Assembly: GCA_033791545.1 (NCBI GenBank)
Contig: JASJGL010000036.1
Location: 23,432 to 87,431 of the forward strand
Reading direction: 5' to 3'
Length of the DNA: 64,000 bases
Source of the DNA: Antarcticimicrobium sp033791545
GTDB taxonomy: Bacteria > Pseudomonadota > Alphaproteobacteria > Rhodobacterales > Rhodobacteraceae
Below the pieces are notes generated by a model. The model had not been told where the DNA came from. It was given only the letters and a program-made list of their open reading frames with translations, and did no database searches. Positions 8,587 through 16,720 of this stretch are shown piece by piece (the first letter of the stretch is position 1; each line of letters opens with the position of its first letter). Made by a program: the position numbers and the translations under genes.

Positions 8587-9156
8587 TCAAATCGGGCAGA
8601 TCTCGGCCAAATCTTGTGCGGACAGCGCCGCCAGCATGTCCCGGACCGTCCGCCCCAGAATCGGATGCACCCAGTCCGGCGCGATATCGGCCAGCGGCAC
8701 CAGCACGAATCCTCGGTCCTGCAAGCGCGGATGCGGCAGAATCAACTGCTCTGGCGCGATGCGACGCTGCTCCTCGGGCGACAGGCCACGCCAGCGGCTC
8801 TGGGTCGCGGGATCGGGCGCAATGGTCCCGCCCGCCGCCAGCAAATCCAGATCCAGCGTCCGCATCCCCCACCGCTGTTGCCGTTCGCGGCCAAACCCGG
8901 CCTCGATCGCATGCAGCGCCGCCAGACAGGCGGCCGGATCGTGATCCGTCTCCACCCGGACCACCGCATTGACATAGTCAGGCCCGGACCCGGTCGGAAA
9001 GCAGGGGGTGGCAAAAAAACGGCTGACAGCGCGCACAGAAAGCCCTTGCGCGGGCATTGCGGCCACCGCCGCGATCAGGGTCTGCACAGGGGTGCCAACC
9101 CGCGACGGCAGGTTTGCCCCAAGCGCGATCAAGGCATTTGACCGGAATCCGGTCAA
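8587..9156 (-). CDS. folK: 2-amino-4-hydroxy-6-hydroxymethyldihydropteridine diphosphokinase
   Basis: A 189-residue HPPK, which pyrophosphorylates 6-hydroxymethyl-7,8-dihydropterin using ATP in folate synthesis. Family landmarks are ALIALGANLPSR at the N-terminus, the FFATPCFPTGSGPDYVNAVV segment, and the signature RWGMRTLDLDLL, which carries the metal-binding aspartates. LPHPRLQDRGFVLVPLADI follows near the end. The start is TTG at 9156 or an in-frame TTG eight codons further in. A palindrome covers the first of these starts. The gene is divergent from the NYN-domain gene and 103 bases upstream of rpoZ. Confidence 0.93.
   Translation of the reverse strand: MTGFRSNALIALGANLPSRVGTPVQTLIAAVAAMPAQGLSVRAVSRFFATPCFPTGSGPDYVNAVVRVETDHDPAACLAALHAIEAGFGRERQQRWGMRTLDLDLLAAGGTIAPDPATQSRWRGLSPEEQRRIAPEQLILPHPRLQDRGFVLVPLADIAPDWVHPILGRTVRDMLAALSAQDLAEICPI
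9138..9156. promoter_or_regulatory. Palindrome over the folK start codon
   Basis: Arms TTGACCGG and CCGGTCAA flank AAT, giving an almost perfect 19-base palindrome. It coincides with the proposed TTG start of folK and lies at the edge of the divergent folK/NYN intergenic region. It is long enough to be an operator or a hairpin that controls folK initiation, but part of it is folK coding sequence. Confidence 0.35.
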
Positions 9157-9291
9157 TTTGAGCGCTCATTCATGCAGACTCGGACCTTGCGGCACACTGG
9201 GATTCTCTTATTTTAGGCATATCTTTTCGCCAAATTTAATCACTCACATACGGAACGCCACGGCGAATTGAGCATATTGGAAGGACATTTG

Positions 9292-9864
9292 ATGTTTTAC
9301 AAAGACGAACGGCTTGCGCTGTTCATCGATGGCTCGAATTTATACGCTGCGGCCAAGGCCCTGGGGTTCGACATCGACTACAAACTGCTCCGGCAGGAAT
9401 TTATGCGGCGCGGCAAGTTGCTGCGCGCATTCTACTATACCGCCCTCCTTGAAAATGACGAGTATTCTCCGATTCGCCCCTTGGTCGACTGGCTGCATTA
9501 TAACGGCTTCACCATGGTCACCAAACCGGCCAAGGAATACACCGACAGCATGGGGCGGCGTAAGGTCAAGGGCAACATGGATATCGAACTTGCAGTCGAT
9601 GCCATGGAACTGGCGCCGCGCGTTGACCATATCGTGCTGTTCTCTGGCGATGGCGACTTTCGTCCGCTGGTGGCCAGCCTGCAACGCCAAGGGGTTCGGG
9701 TGTCTGTGGTCTCGACCATCCGCAGCCAACCGCCGATGATCTCGGACGATCTGCGCCGTCAGGCCGATAACTTTATCGAACTGGAGGAGTTGAAAGACGT
9801 GATCGGGCGTCCGCCACGCGAAACCCAAGTGCTGCCACGCAACGTCGCCTACGCGACCGACTGA
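9292..9864 (+). CDS. NYN-domain (LabA/DUF88-like) protein
   Basis: A 190-residue protein of the NYN family, predicted PIN-fold RNases. Conserved acidic positions are visible in LALFIDGSNLYAAAK (first Asp), GNMDIELAVDAMELA (central Asp/Glu) and VLFSGDGDFRPLVASLQRQG (SGDGDF motif). The ATG at 9292 is chosen over an upstream in-frame TTG because GGAAGGA lies 6-7 bases before it. The gene is divergent from folK. Known members include LabA-type and Limkain-type proteins; the substrate is unknown. A long perfect inverted repeat begins 11 bases after the stop. Confidence 0.85.
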   Translation: MFYKDERLALFIDGSNLYAAAKALGFDIDYKLLRQEFMRRGKLLRAFYYTALLENDEYSPIRPLVDWLHYNGFTMVTKPAKEYTDSMGRRKVKGNMDIELAVDAMELAPRVDHIVLFSGDGDFRPLVASLQRQGVRVSVVSTIRSQPPMISDDLRRQADNFIELEELKDVIGRPPRETQVLPRNVAYATD

Positions 9865-9874
9865 GCGGCCTTTT

Positions 9875-9918
9875 GGCTGAGCGCCATGCCAGATTGGGGT
9901 CAGGTATGGCGCTCAGCC
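9875..9918. repeat. Perfect 13-bp inverted repeat after the NYN gene
   Basis: Arms GGCTGAGCGCCAT (9875-9887) and ATGGCGCTCAGCC (9906-9918) match perfectly across an 18-base loop. The plus strand has TTTT before, not after, the hairpin and a C-run after it, so it is not a classical rho-independent terminator. It could still be a hairpin that stabilises the NYN message, or the end of a short minus-strand transcript whose reading frame stops inside the right arm. Confidence 0.6.
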
Positions 9919-10190
9919 CCCCGCTTGGGCGTTGATCGCATCATGTTGCTTGATCACAGCATCAAGCCATCTGCTGTTTCTATAGGCTAGGACGGCGACA
10001 TCGTCTTGGCTTAGGCTGTCTTTGGCCCCGGCCTGAGACAGCGCGGGCAGATCCTTCCCTCCTTTCGATGTTTGGACAGCCCTGCTGCCCGCCTCCCTCG
10101 CCGGAAGGTCCGATCCCGGCTGCGTGACCAGCCCGCGGGCTGGACCATCGCGGCCAGACACCTTACCTGTCGGGCCAAGGAGACCGCGAC
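9919..10190. other. Intergenic region before ispH, possible short minus-strand ORF
   Basis: The stretch from the NYN gene stop to ispH is about 325 bases. A minus-strand frame ending at 9913 encodes a plausible peptide tail (SLSQDDVAVLAYRNSRWLDA...), preceded on that strand by an AAAGGAGGG ribosome-site-like run near 10052-10060. No ATG, GTG or TTG is correctly spaced after that run. It may be a decayed or very short gene. The bases next to ispH contain its GGAGACC ribosome site. I see no RNA gene. Confidence 0.25.
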
Positions 10191-11141
10191 ATGAGCAAAC
10201 CGCCCCTCACCCTGTATCTGGCCGCGCCGCGCGGGTTCTGCGCCGGCGTCGACCGCGCCATCAAGATCGTCGAAATGGCGCTGCAGAAATGGGGCGCGCC
10301 GGTCTATGTGCGCCACGAAATCGTGCACAACAAATTCGTCGTCGACGGGCTGCGCGACAAGGGGGCGGTCTTTGTCGAGGATCTGGAGGATTGCCCCGAG
10401 GATCGGCCAGTAATCTTCTCGGCCCATGGCGTTCCGAAATCGGTCCCGGCCGAGGCGGCGCAGCGGCAGATGATCTATGTCGATGCCACCTGCCCGCTGG
10501 TCTCCAAGGTGCATATCGAGGCGCAACGGCATTTCGAGAATGGGTTGCAGATGGTCATGATCGGCCACGCCGGCCACCCCGAAACCATCGGCACCATGGG
10601 CCAGCTTCCCGACGGCGAGGTGGTGCTGGTCGAAACCCCCGAGGATGTGGCGAAGATCGAGGTGCGCAATCCCGACAGGCTCGCCTATGTCACCCAGACC
10701 ACGCTCAGCATTGATGACACCGCCGATATCGTCGCCGCCCTGCGCGCCCGGTTCCCGGCCATCGTCGGGCCACACAAGGAAGACATCTGTTACGCCACCA
10801 CCAACCGGCAAGAGGCGGTCAAGGCGATGGCGCAGAACTGCGACGCCATGCTGGTGGTGGGCGCGCCGAACTCGTCGAATTCGCGCCGTCTGGTCGAGGT
10901 CGGCGCCAAGGCCGGCTGCCAATACTCGCAACTGGTGCAGCGGGCCGACAACATCGACTGGCGCGCGCTGGAGGGGATCACCAGTATCGGCATCACCGCC
11001 GGGGCCTCGGCCCCCGAGGTGCTGGTGAACGAGGTGATCGACGCCTTTCGCGCCCGCTATGAGGTGACGGTGGAAACCGTACAAACCGCCGTCGAAAATG
11101 TAGAATTCAAGGTGCCGCGCGTATTGCGCGCGCCAGCCTGA
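10191..11141 (+). CDS. ispH: 4-hydroxy-3-methylbut-2-enyl diphosphate reductase
   Basis: A 316-residue iron-sulfur enzyme for the last step of the MEP pathway, reducing HMBPP to IPP and DMAPP. The three cluster cysteines are seen as Cys17 (PRGFCAGVDRA), Cys101 (DATCPLVSK) and Cys200 (EDICYATTNRQ). The substrate-binding motifs HEIVHN, SAHGVP and the late SSNSRRLVE and TAGASAPE are all intact. The ATG at 10191 follows AAGGAGACC. A DUF3429 membrane gene and a methyltransferase follow on the same strand. Confidence 0.96.
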   Translation: MSKPPLTLYLAAPRGFCAGVDRAIKIVEMALQKWGAPVYVRHEIVHNKFVVDGLRDKGAVFVEDLEDCPEDRPVIFSAHGVPKSVPAEAAQRQMIYVDATCPLVSKVHIEAQRHFENGLQMVMIGHAGHPETIGTMGQLPDGEVVLVETPEDVAKIEVRNPDRLAYVTQTTLSIDDTADIVAALRARFPAIVGPHKEDICYATTNRQEAVKAMAQNCDAMLVVGAPNSSNSRRLVEVGAKAGCQYSQLVQRADNIDWRALEGITSIGITAGASAPEVLVNEVIDAFRARYEVTVETVQTAVENVEFKVPRVLRAPA

Positions 11142-11153
11142 CCGGGGCCGAGT

Positions 11154-11606
11154 TTGAACCGCATTCCCACCTTTCCGCTGCTGCTTGGCCTCGCCGGGCT
11201 GATCCCGTTCCTCTGGGGCGCCGCGACCTATCTGAGTACCGATCTCGGGGCTTGGGGCGCGACCCGACTGGGGCCGCGGTTCGTCGGCCCCTATGTCCAG
11301 CTGTTCTATGGCTCGGTGGTTCTCAGCTTCATGTCCGGCGTTCTTTGGGGCTTTGCCGCCCGCGCACGTGGCGGCCAGGGAACGACCGGCTATGTGCTGG
11401 CGGTGCTGCCTGCGCTTTGGGCCTTTTTCATGACCGGCGGCGGGCCGGTGGCGGCGGGCATGAACCTGATCTTTGGCTTTGGCGGTCTGCTGCTGCTTGA
11501 TGCCGCCTTTGCCCATTGGGGCCTCGCCCCATCTTGGTGGTTGCAACTGCGGCTGCGGTTCACCGCGGTGGTGATTGCCTGCCTCGCCGTGGGGGTCTGG
11601 CTGTGA
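11154..11606 (+). CDS. DUF3429 membrane protein
   Basis: A 150-residue protein with about five hydrophobic helices and conserved-looking segments LGLAGLIPFLWGA and YGSVVLSFMSGVLWG, the latter typical of DUF3429. The function of the family is unknown. The start is TTG at 11154, 13 bases after ispH, with GGGGCCGAG just upstream. Its stop overlaps the GTG start of the next gene by 4 bases, so it is coupled to the methyltransferase. Confidence 0.8.
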   Translation: MNRIPTFPLLLGLAGLIPFLWGAATYLSTDLGAWGATRLGPRFVGPYVQLFYGSVVLSFMSGVLWGFAARARGGQGTTGYVLAVLPALWAFFMTGGGPVAAGMNLIFGFGGLLLLDAAFAHWGLAPSWWLQLRLRFTAVVIACLAVGVWL

Positions 11607-12196
11607 GCGATCCCGAGACGATCCGCATCTACGACGAACGCGCGGCGGATTACGCCGGGATGACCGACGCCTATAACACGACAGACCCACGCTTGGCGGC
11701 GTTCATCGCCGCCTGCCCGGTGGCGGGTCGGGTGCTGGATCTTGGCTGCGGACCGGGCGCGGCGGCGGCGAAGATGGCCGAGGCCGGCTTGACGGTCGAG
11801 GCGGTCGACGCCTCTGCCGCGATGGTGGAGATGGCGGCCAGACATCCCGGCGTCAGCGCCCGGCAGGCCACCTTCGACGACATCACGGGCACCGCCACCT
11901 ATGACGGCATCTGGGCCAATTTCAGCCTGCTGCACGCCCCGCGCGCCGATTTTCCCCGCCATCTGGCCGCGCTACACCGTGCGCTCAAACCCGGCGGGGT
12001 CTTTCTGATCGGGCTGAAACTGGGTACGGGAGAAGCCCGCGACCGCATTGGCCGACTCTACACCTATTACACCGAGGACGAATTGATGGACCATCTGCAC
12101 AAGGCAGGCTTCACGCCCGGCGATATCAGACATGGCAGCGGCGAAGGGCTGGACGGCTCCACCGCGCCTTGGATTTCGGTGATCGCCCATGGCTAA
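11603..12196 (+). CDS. Class I SAM-dependent methyltransferase
   Basis: A 197-residue methyltransferase. The SAM-binding glycine motif I is GRVLDLGCGPGAAAAKMAEAG (about residues 41-61), followed by VEAVDASAAMVEMA with the acidic residue that binds the ribose. Motif IV lies in YDGIWANFSLLH, and LHRALKPGGVFLIGLK matches post-motif segments. The GTG start at 11603 overlaps the previous gene by 4 bases, and its end overlaps rnhA by 8 bases. The substrate is unknown; the pattern is that of small-molecule methyltransferases. Confidence 0.88.
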   Translation: MSDPETIRIYDERAADYAGMTDAYNTTDPRLAAFIAACPVAGRVLDLGCGPGAAAAKMAEAGLTVEAVDASAAMVEMAARHPGVSARQATFDDITGTATYDGIWANFSLLHAPRADFPRHLAALHRALKPGGVFLIGLKLGTGEARDRIGRLYTYYTEDELMDHLHKAGFTPGDIRHGSGEGLDGSTAPWISVIAHG

Positions 12197-12647
12197 GCTG
12201 ATCGCCTATACCGACGGGGCCTGTTCCGGAAACCCCGGTCCGGGCGGCTGGGGCGTGCTGCTGCGCGCGATCGAGGACGGCAAGATCGTCAAACAACGCG
12301 AGCTCAAGGGCGGCGAAGCAGCCACCACCAACAACCGGATGGAGCTGTTGGCCGCGATCAACGCGCTGGAAAGCCTGACGCGCCCCACCGAACTCACCAT
12401 CATCACCGACAGCAACTATGTGAAGAACGGCATCACCGGCTGGATCTTTGGCTGGAAAAAGAACGGCTGGAAGAACGCGGCAAAAAAGCCGGTGAAGAAC
12501 GTCGAGCTGTGGCAGCGGCTGGACGCGGCGCAGCACCAGCACAAGGTGACATGGGAATGGGTCAAGGGCCATGCTGGCCACCCGGAGAACGAGCGCGCCG
12601 ACGAACTGGCGCGCGAGGGGATGAAACCCTACAAGACCCGGGCCTAA
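12189..12647 (+). CDS. rnhA: Ribonuclease HI
   Basis: A 152-residue nuclease that cuts RNA in RNA-DNA hybrids. All four carboxylates of the active site are present: Asp9 (AYTDGACSGNPGPGGWG), Glu52 (NNRMELLAAI), Asp74 (IITDSNYVKNGI) and Asp138 (NERADELAREG). The basic handle KKNGWKNAAKKPVKN is also intact. It overlaps the methyltransferase by 8 bases at the start, and its 3' end overlaps the convergent caspase-like gene by 4 bases. Confidence 0.96.
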   Translation: MAKLIAYTDGACSGNPGPGGWGVLLRAIEDGKIVKQRELKGGEAATTNNRMELLAAINALESLTRPTELTIITDSNYVKNGITGWIFGWKKNGWKNAAKKPVKNVELWQRLDAAQHQHKVTWEWVKGHAGHPENERADELAREGMKPYKTRA

Positions 12648-14158
12648 TCGCAGTCGAACAGCTTGCGTCGTGGCCCGATGCAATCCGAAGAAATGACCGG
12701 CGCCAGCTTGGTGGTGTCTTTGCGTGTTCGGGCGCCGATAAGATTGGTACCGGTGCCCTGTGGTGAGGACGCGGCCTCTGAACCACGCACCGCAGGGGGC
12801 TTCGCAGGGGTCTTTTGCGCGGCTTTGGGCGCAGGGGCCTTGACGGTTTGCGCACGCTGACGGGCCACCACCGGGGCCTGTTTGCATGCGGTCCCGGCGT
12901 GGCGCGCCAGCAGGCTGCGGAGCGCGATCAGACCAACGGTATCGCCCGACGTGGCGGTCGGCACCTCGATCCCCGCCGCATCGCCAAAGGCGGCCAGCCC
13001 GCGCCGCGAATTGCGCCCGAGAATACCGTCAATGCCGCCCCGGTAGCAGCCGCTGGCGCGCAGCGCGCGCTGGATGTCACGGGCGACCTCTGCCGTCGTT
13101 GGCAAGACCGGGGCGGGGGCTGGCATCGGCTCTCCCCGCGTCTCGCCCGGCGGTTCAACCTGCACCGCCCCTTGTTCTGTGTCCTGCGGCTCGGGGCGGG
13201 GGAGCTTGCGCAGCGCCTCGCGCCGCTCCAGCGCAAAGCCGTACAGCGGATGCTCGCTCTGCCCCTGATGGTGGATCAAAAACCCGTCCCAGTCGGCCAC
13301 CGTCCCGGCCCGGTCGATACGCACGAAATCCTCGGCCAAGGATACCCCCGCAGCGGCCTGCGCGGCGAATGTGTCAGGCGCAGGCGGTTGGGGCTGGACG
13401 CCCGCGCTTTGCGGGTTGATCACATAGGCCCCGCCCCCCAGCGAGGAATAGACAAACGGCGCGGCCCCCGGCACCGACTTGCGCATCCCGTCGCGGACCC
13501 GGCCCAACACCCGGCGCACATCCGCAGGCGGCCCGTCCAGCGCGGCGAGAAACGCCGCCGTGAAGGGGGAATTGCCGCCCTCGGCCCCGTCCGGGGTGAT
13601 CGCGCCCGCAGCGGCGGCATAGGCCACCAGCGTATCGCTCTGATTGCTGCGCAGATCGGCCAGCCCCTGACCGATGGCGCGGCTTGATCCCGATTGCTGC
13701 ATCCGGATGACAAACGGATTGTTCCGGCAGGCGTCCAGCACCACCATCTTCATCACATGCGCCCCCGAGATCTGGCGCAGCACAAGATCCAGATCGACCA
13801 TCTCCAGCGGCGCGTCGCGCTCATCCTCCAGCCGGGCATCGACCGGGACAAGGTAATTGACGCCGCCGATCTCGATCCCGTGGCCGGCGTAATAGACCAG
13901 CGCGATATCGGCCCGATCCGCCATGTCGCGGAACCGGCGCAGGGCATCGCGCATGCCGATCCGGCCCAGATTGTCGCCGCGCATGACCGCGAACCCCTGC
14001 CGCGTCAGAGCTGCCGCCACAGCGGCGGAATCATTGCGGGGATTGTCCAGCGGGGCGACCGTGGAATAGGCGGAATTGCCGATCACCAGCGCCACCCGCT
14101 CGGCCCGGACGCCGGAGGACAGGATCAGCAGGATGAAAATCAGGAACAGACGGTGCAT
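12644..14158 (-). CDS. Secreted caspase-family (peptidase C14-like) protein with C-terminal peptidoglycan-binding-like domain
   Basis: A 504-residue exported protein. It starts with a signal peptide (MHRLFLIFILLILSSGVRA). The caspase-like domain (about residues 20-260) keeps the His-Cys dyad: His93 in VYYAGHGIEIGG and Cys144 in VVLDACRNNPF. After a long linker rich in Pro, Glu and Gln there is a peptidoglycan-binding-like helical repeat (about residues 365-400, IQRALRASGCYRGGIDGILG). An Ala/Lys/Pro-rich tail follows, ending in SSDCIGPRRKLFDCD. The start at 14158 is the ATG that gives the signal peptide. Such metacaspase-like proteins act as Lys/Arg or other site-specific proteases; the target is unknown. 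Confidence 0.85.
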   Translation of the reverse strand: MHRLFLIFILLILSSGVRAERVALVIGNSAYSTVAPLDNPRNDSAAVAAALTRQGFAVMRGDNLGRIGMRDALRRFRDMADRADIALVYYAGHGIEIGGVNYLVPVDARLEDERDAPLEMVDLDLVLRQISGAHVMKMVVLDACRNNPFVIRMQQSGSSRAIGQGLADLRSNQSDTLVAYAAAAGAITPDGAEGGNSPFTAAFLAALDGPPADVRRVLGRVRDGMRKSVPGAAPFVYSSLGGGAYVINPQSAGVQPQPPAPDTFAAQAAAGVSLAEDFVRIDRAGTVADWDGFLIHHQGQSEHPLYGFALERREALRKLPRPEPQDTEQGAVQVEPPGETRGEPMPAPAPVLPTTAEVARDIQRALRASGCYRGGIDGILGRNSRRGLAAFGDAAGIEVPTATSGDTVGLIALRSLLARHAGTACKQAPVVARQRAQTVKAPAPKAAQKTPAKPPAVRGSEAASSPQGTGTNLIGARTRKDTTKLAPVISSDCIGPRRKLFDCD

Positions 14159-14241
14159 CCCCGGCCCCTTGCTGTGAAACTGGATCCATCGACGCGAACC
14201 CCAGCGCGGTTCACATACGCGCGCGCGCCCTTTCCAACATG

Positions 14242-14604
14242 TCACCGCGGTTTGCCGTGATGTTCCACGATCGCCGCCAGATCCTCAGGCGTTGTGCTGC
14301 TGCGGACATAGGCGCAGGCGTTGGCGCTAAGGGCAAAGATCGACCCATCAGAGAAAAAGCTGGTATCGGTGACAAACACCACCCGCGTTTCCGGGCTGCG
14401 ATAGCTGGCGAAATCGGCCACCGCCAGCGCGCTGCCCTCGCCCAGCATCAGGTCCAGCACGATGATATCGAACCGCCCCGACTGCAACGCGAGGATCGCC
14501 GCGCTCTGGCTGCTGACCAGACTCACCGTACTGCCCTGACGGCGCAGATGTCGCGCCCAGAGGTCGCCAAGGTCCGGATCGCCTTCGACGATGAGAATAT
14601 CCAT
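14242..14604 (-). CDS. Stand-alone response regulator receiver domain, divergent
   Basis: A 120-residue protein consisting only of a receiver domain. The phosphoacceptor Asp51 lies in FDIIVLDLMLGEG. The N-terminal acidic pocket is partly changed (VEGDPDL in place of VEDDPDL), Thr79 is kept in VFVTDT, and the conserved lysine near the end is replaced (AYVRSSTTPEDL, Ser102 at the Lys position). It may therefore be poorly or atypically phosphorylated. It lies 83 bases upstream of the caspase-like gene on the same strand. No histidine kinase is nearby. Confidence 0.82.
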   Translation of the reverse strand: MDILIVEGDPDLGDLWARHLRRQGSTVSLVSSQSAAILALQSGRFDIIVLDLMLGEGSALAVADFASYRSPETRVVFVTDTSFFSDGSIFALSANACAYVRSSTTPEDLAAIVEHHGKPR

Positions 14605-14788
14605 TGGATCACTTGTCTTGTCCTGCGCGTGGGCGCGGCCCGCCGCGCGCGTTCCTCATACCGCGATGAGCTTAAACGTTACCCTGTTTTGCCATATTCT
14701 CCAAGCCGCCCGCAGACCGTCGCCTTGTGCCGAGGCGAAAAATCCGGTTGAAGCGGCACATCCCCCCCTTTCAGACCGGGTTTGTCCA
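14605..14788. other. Divergent intergenic region before cobC
   Basis: This 184-base gap separates the receiver gene from cobC and must hold their divergent promoters. I looked for a cobalamin riboswitch B12 box on both strands because cobC-cbiB follow, and found none. No other clear element is visible. Confidence 0.4.
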
Positions 14789-15775
14789 ATGCCGCACCCT
14801 GCCCCGCCCGACACCTCTGCAACGGCCCGACCCAAGGCCCAACCCGGCCGCGATCACGGCGGTGGGCTTGATGGCGCCATCACCCGTTTCGGGGGCGCGC
14901 GCGGCGACTGGCTGGATCTGTCGACCGGCATCAACCCGATGCCCTATCCGCTGCCGCAGATCCCTACTGCGGCCTGGGCCGATCTGCCCGACCGCGCCGC
15001 GCAAGAGGCGCTGACGCAGGCCGCGCGCGTCTTTTGGCGGGTGCCTGCGGGGGCCGGGGTGCTGGCCGCGCCCGGGGCCTCGGCGCTGATCGCGCGGCTG
15101 CCCGCGCTGGCCGCGCCGGGGCGGGTGCGGATCGACGCGCCCACCTATAACGAACACGCCGCCGCCTTTGCCGTGATGGGCTGGGCGCGGGCGGAAGATG
15201 GCCCCGCCGAGGCGCGGGTCTTGGTGCATCCCAACAATCCCGACGGCCGGCTGCGCCACGCGGAGGAGGCTGACGCGCCGCTTACCATCATCGACGAAAG
15301 CTTTTGCGATATTTGCCCGGAACAGAGTCTTGTTGCCCTGGCCACCCGACCCGGTGTCGTGGTGCTGAAAAGCTTTGGCAAGTTCTGGGGGCTAGCCGGG
15401 CTGCGGCTGGGCTTTGCCATCGCCGCCCCCGACACCCTTGCACGGCTGGCCGAGATGCTGGGGCCGTGGCCGGTCTCTGGCCCCGCCTTGCGGATCGGGG
15501 CGGCGGCGCTGCGCGATACCGTCTGGACAGGTCAGACCCGGACGCGGCTGGCGCGCGATGCCGCCCGGCTGGAGGATCTGATGACCGGGCACGGCGCCAC
15601 GCCTGCGGGCGGCACTGATCTGTTCCGCCTGTACCATCTGGACGATGCCGCCCTCTGGCAAGAGCGGCTGGCCCGACACCATATCTGGACGCGTGTCTTT
15701 CCCTATTCGCCGCATCTTCTGCGGCTGGGCCTGCCGCCCGCGACGGGCTGGGACCGGCTGGAGGCGGCGCTGTGA
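14789..15775 (+). CDS. cobC: Threonine-phosphate decarboxylase (cobalamin pathway)
   Basis: A 328-residue PLP enzyme of the aminotransferase fold that would make (R)-1-amino-2-propanol phosphate from threonine phosphate, for the nucleotide-loop arm of B12. Landmarks are LDLSTGINP (residues 43-51), HPNNPDGR (Asn150), the IIDESF aspartate (Asp169) and the PLP lysine Lys198 in KSFGKFWGLAGLRLG. The ATG at 14789 is chosen because the family begins with a short tail before the GGGLDGA motif. It overlaps cbiB by 4 bases. Confidence 0.9.
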   Translation: MPHPAPPDTSATARPKAQPGRDHGGGLDGAITRFGGARGDWLDLSTGINPMPYPLPQIPTAAWADLPDRAAQEALTQAARVFWRVPAGAGVLAAPGASALIARLPALAAPGRVRIDAPTYNEHAAAFAVMGWARAEDGPAEARVLVHPNNPDGRLRHAEEADAPLTIIDESFCDICPEQSLVALATRPGVVVLKSFGKFWGLAGLRLGFAIAAPDTLARLAEMLGPWPVSGPALRIGAAALRDTVWTGQTRTRLARDAARLEDLMTGHGATPAGGTDLFRLYHLDDAALWQERLARHHIWTRVFPYSPHLLRLGLPPATGWDRLEAAL

Positions 15776-16692
15776 GCACCACCGCGCTTCTTGCCGCCGC
15801 GCTGATCCTCGATGCGCTTTTGGGCGAGCCGGACTGGCTTTGGTCGCGGCTGCCGCATCCGGCGGTGCTGATGGGGCGCGCGGTCACCGCGCTGGACCGC
15901 TGGCTGAACCGGGGTGAGGCGCGGGTGATCAAAGGGGCACTGGCGCTCGCGCTGCTCGCGCTCGGGGCGCTGACGCTGGGCCAGCTTATTGCCGGGCTGG
16001 GGCCGGTGGCCGAGACCCTTGTCGCCGCGATCCTGCTGGCACAACGCGCGCTGGTCGAGCATGTGCGCGCGGTGGCCACCGGGCTGCGCCAGTCCCTGCA
16101 GGCCGGGCGCAACATGGTGGCCCGGATTGTCAGCCGCGACACCCGCGACATGGACGAGAGCCGGGTCGCCCGCGCCGCCATCGAAAGCGCGGCGGAAAAC
16201 CTCTCGGACGGGGTGATCGCGCCGGCCTTCTGGTTCCTGATTCTGGGGTGTCCGGGGCTGATTCTGTACAAGGCGATCAACACCGCCGACAGCATGATCG
16301 GCTATCGCAATCCGCGCTATGAACAGTTCGGCAAGGCCGCCGCCCGCGCCGACGATCTGCTGAACCTGATCCCGGCGCGGCTGACCGGCCTGTTGATCGC
16401 GCTGTTCACCGGACAGATGCGCCATTGGCCTGCGATCACGGCGGATGCGCGACGGCACCGTTCGCCCAATGCCGGCTGGCCCGAGGCGGCGATGGCGCGC
16501 GCGCTGGATGTCGCACTGGCCGGACCGCGCAGCTATGACGGACAGATGCGCGATCTGCCTTGGGTCAACCGGGCTGGACGCCAGCGCATCGGCGCGCCCC
16601 AGATCGAGGCCGCCGCGCGGCTGCTTTGGCGGGTGTGGCTGGTTTTCCTGTTTCTGGTTGTTGCCTGTGCGCTGTTGCTGCCGCTATGGTAA
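15772..16692 (+). CDS. cbiB: Adenosylcobinamide-phosphate synthase
   Basis: A 306-residue membrane protein that attaches the aminopropanol arm to adenosylcobyric acid. Family motifs are DALLGEPDWLWSRLPHPAVLMG at the N-terminus (start of the first helix), RDTRDMDESRVARAAIESAAEN, DGVIAPAFWF and INTADSMIGYRN. The enzyme has about five membrane segments, the last at the C-terminus. The start is GTG at 15772, overlapping cobC by 4 bases, so the two B12 genes are translationally coupled. This symbol is also written cobD. Confidence 0.93.
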   Translation: MSTTALLAAALILDALLGEPDWLWSRLPHPAVLMGRAVTALDRWLNRGEARVIKGALALALLALGALTLGQLIAGLGPVAETLVAAILLAQRALVEHVRAVATGLRQSLQAGRNMVARIVSRDTRDMDESRVARAAIESAAENLSDGVIAPAFWFLILGCPGLILYKAINTADSMIGYRNPRYEQFGKAAARADDLLNLIPARLTGLLIALFTGQMRHWPAITADARRHRSPNAGWPEAAMARALDVALAGPRSYDGQMRDLPWVNRAGRQRIGAPQIEAAARLLWRVWLVFLFLVVACALLLPLW

Positions 16693-16720
16693 CGGCTGAT
16701 GTGACAAGGATATTGATTTC

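Noticed and set aside
9292..9864. NYN-domain gene as part of a defence system
   Set aside because: No defence-type neighbour is present. The flanking genes are folK and ispH, so a housekeeping RNA role is more likely.
10011..11690. 559-residue minus-strand frame opposite ispH and DUF3429
   Set aside because: The plus-strand genes have all expected motifs, while this frame has none and is rich in Arg, Gly and His.
14605..14788. Cobalamin riboswitch upstream of cobC
   Set aside because: I found no B12 box (AGCCACTG-like) and no matching fold on either strand in this gap.
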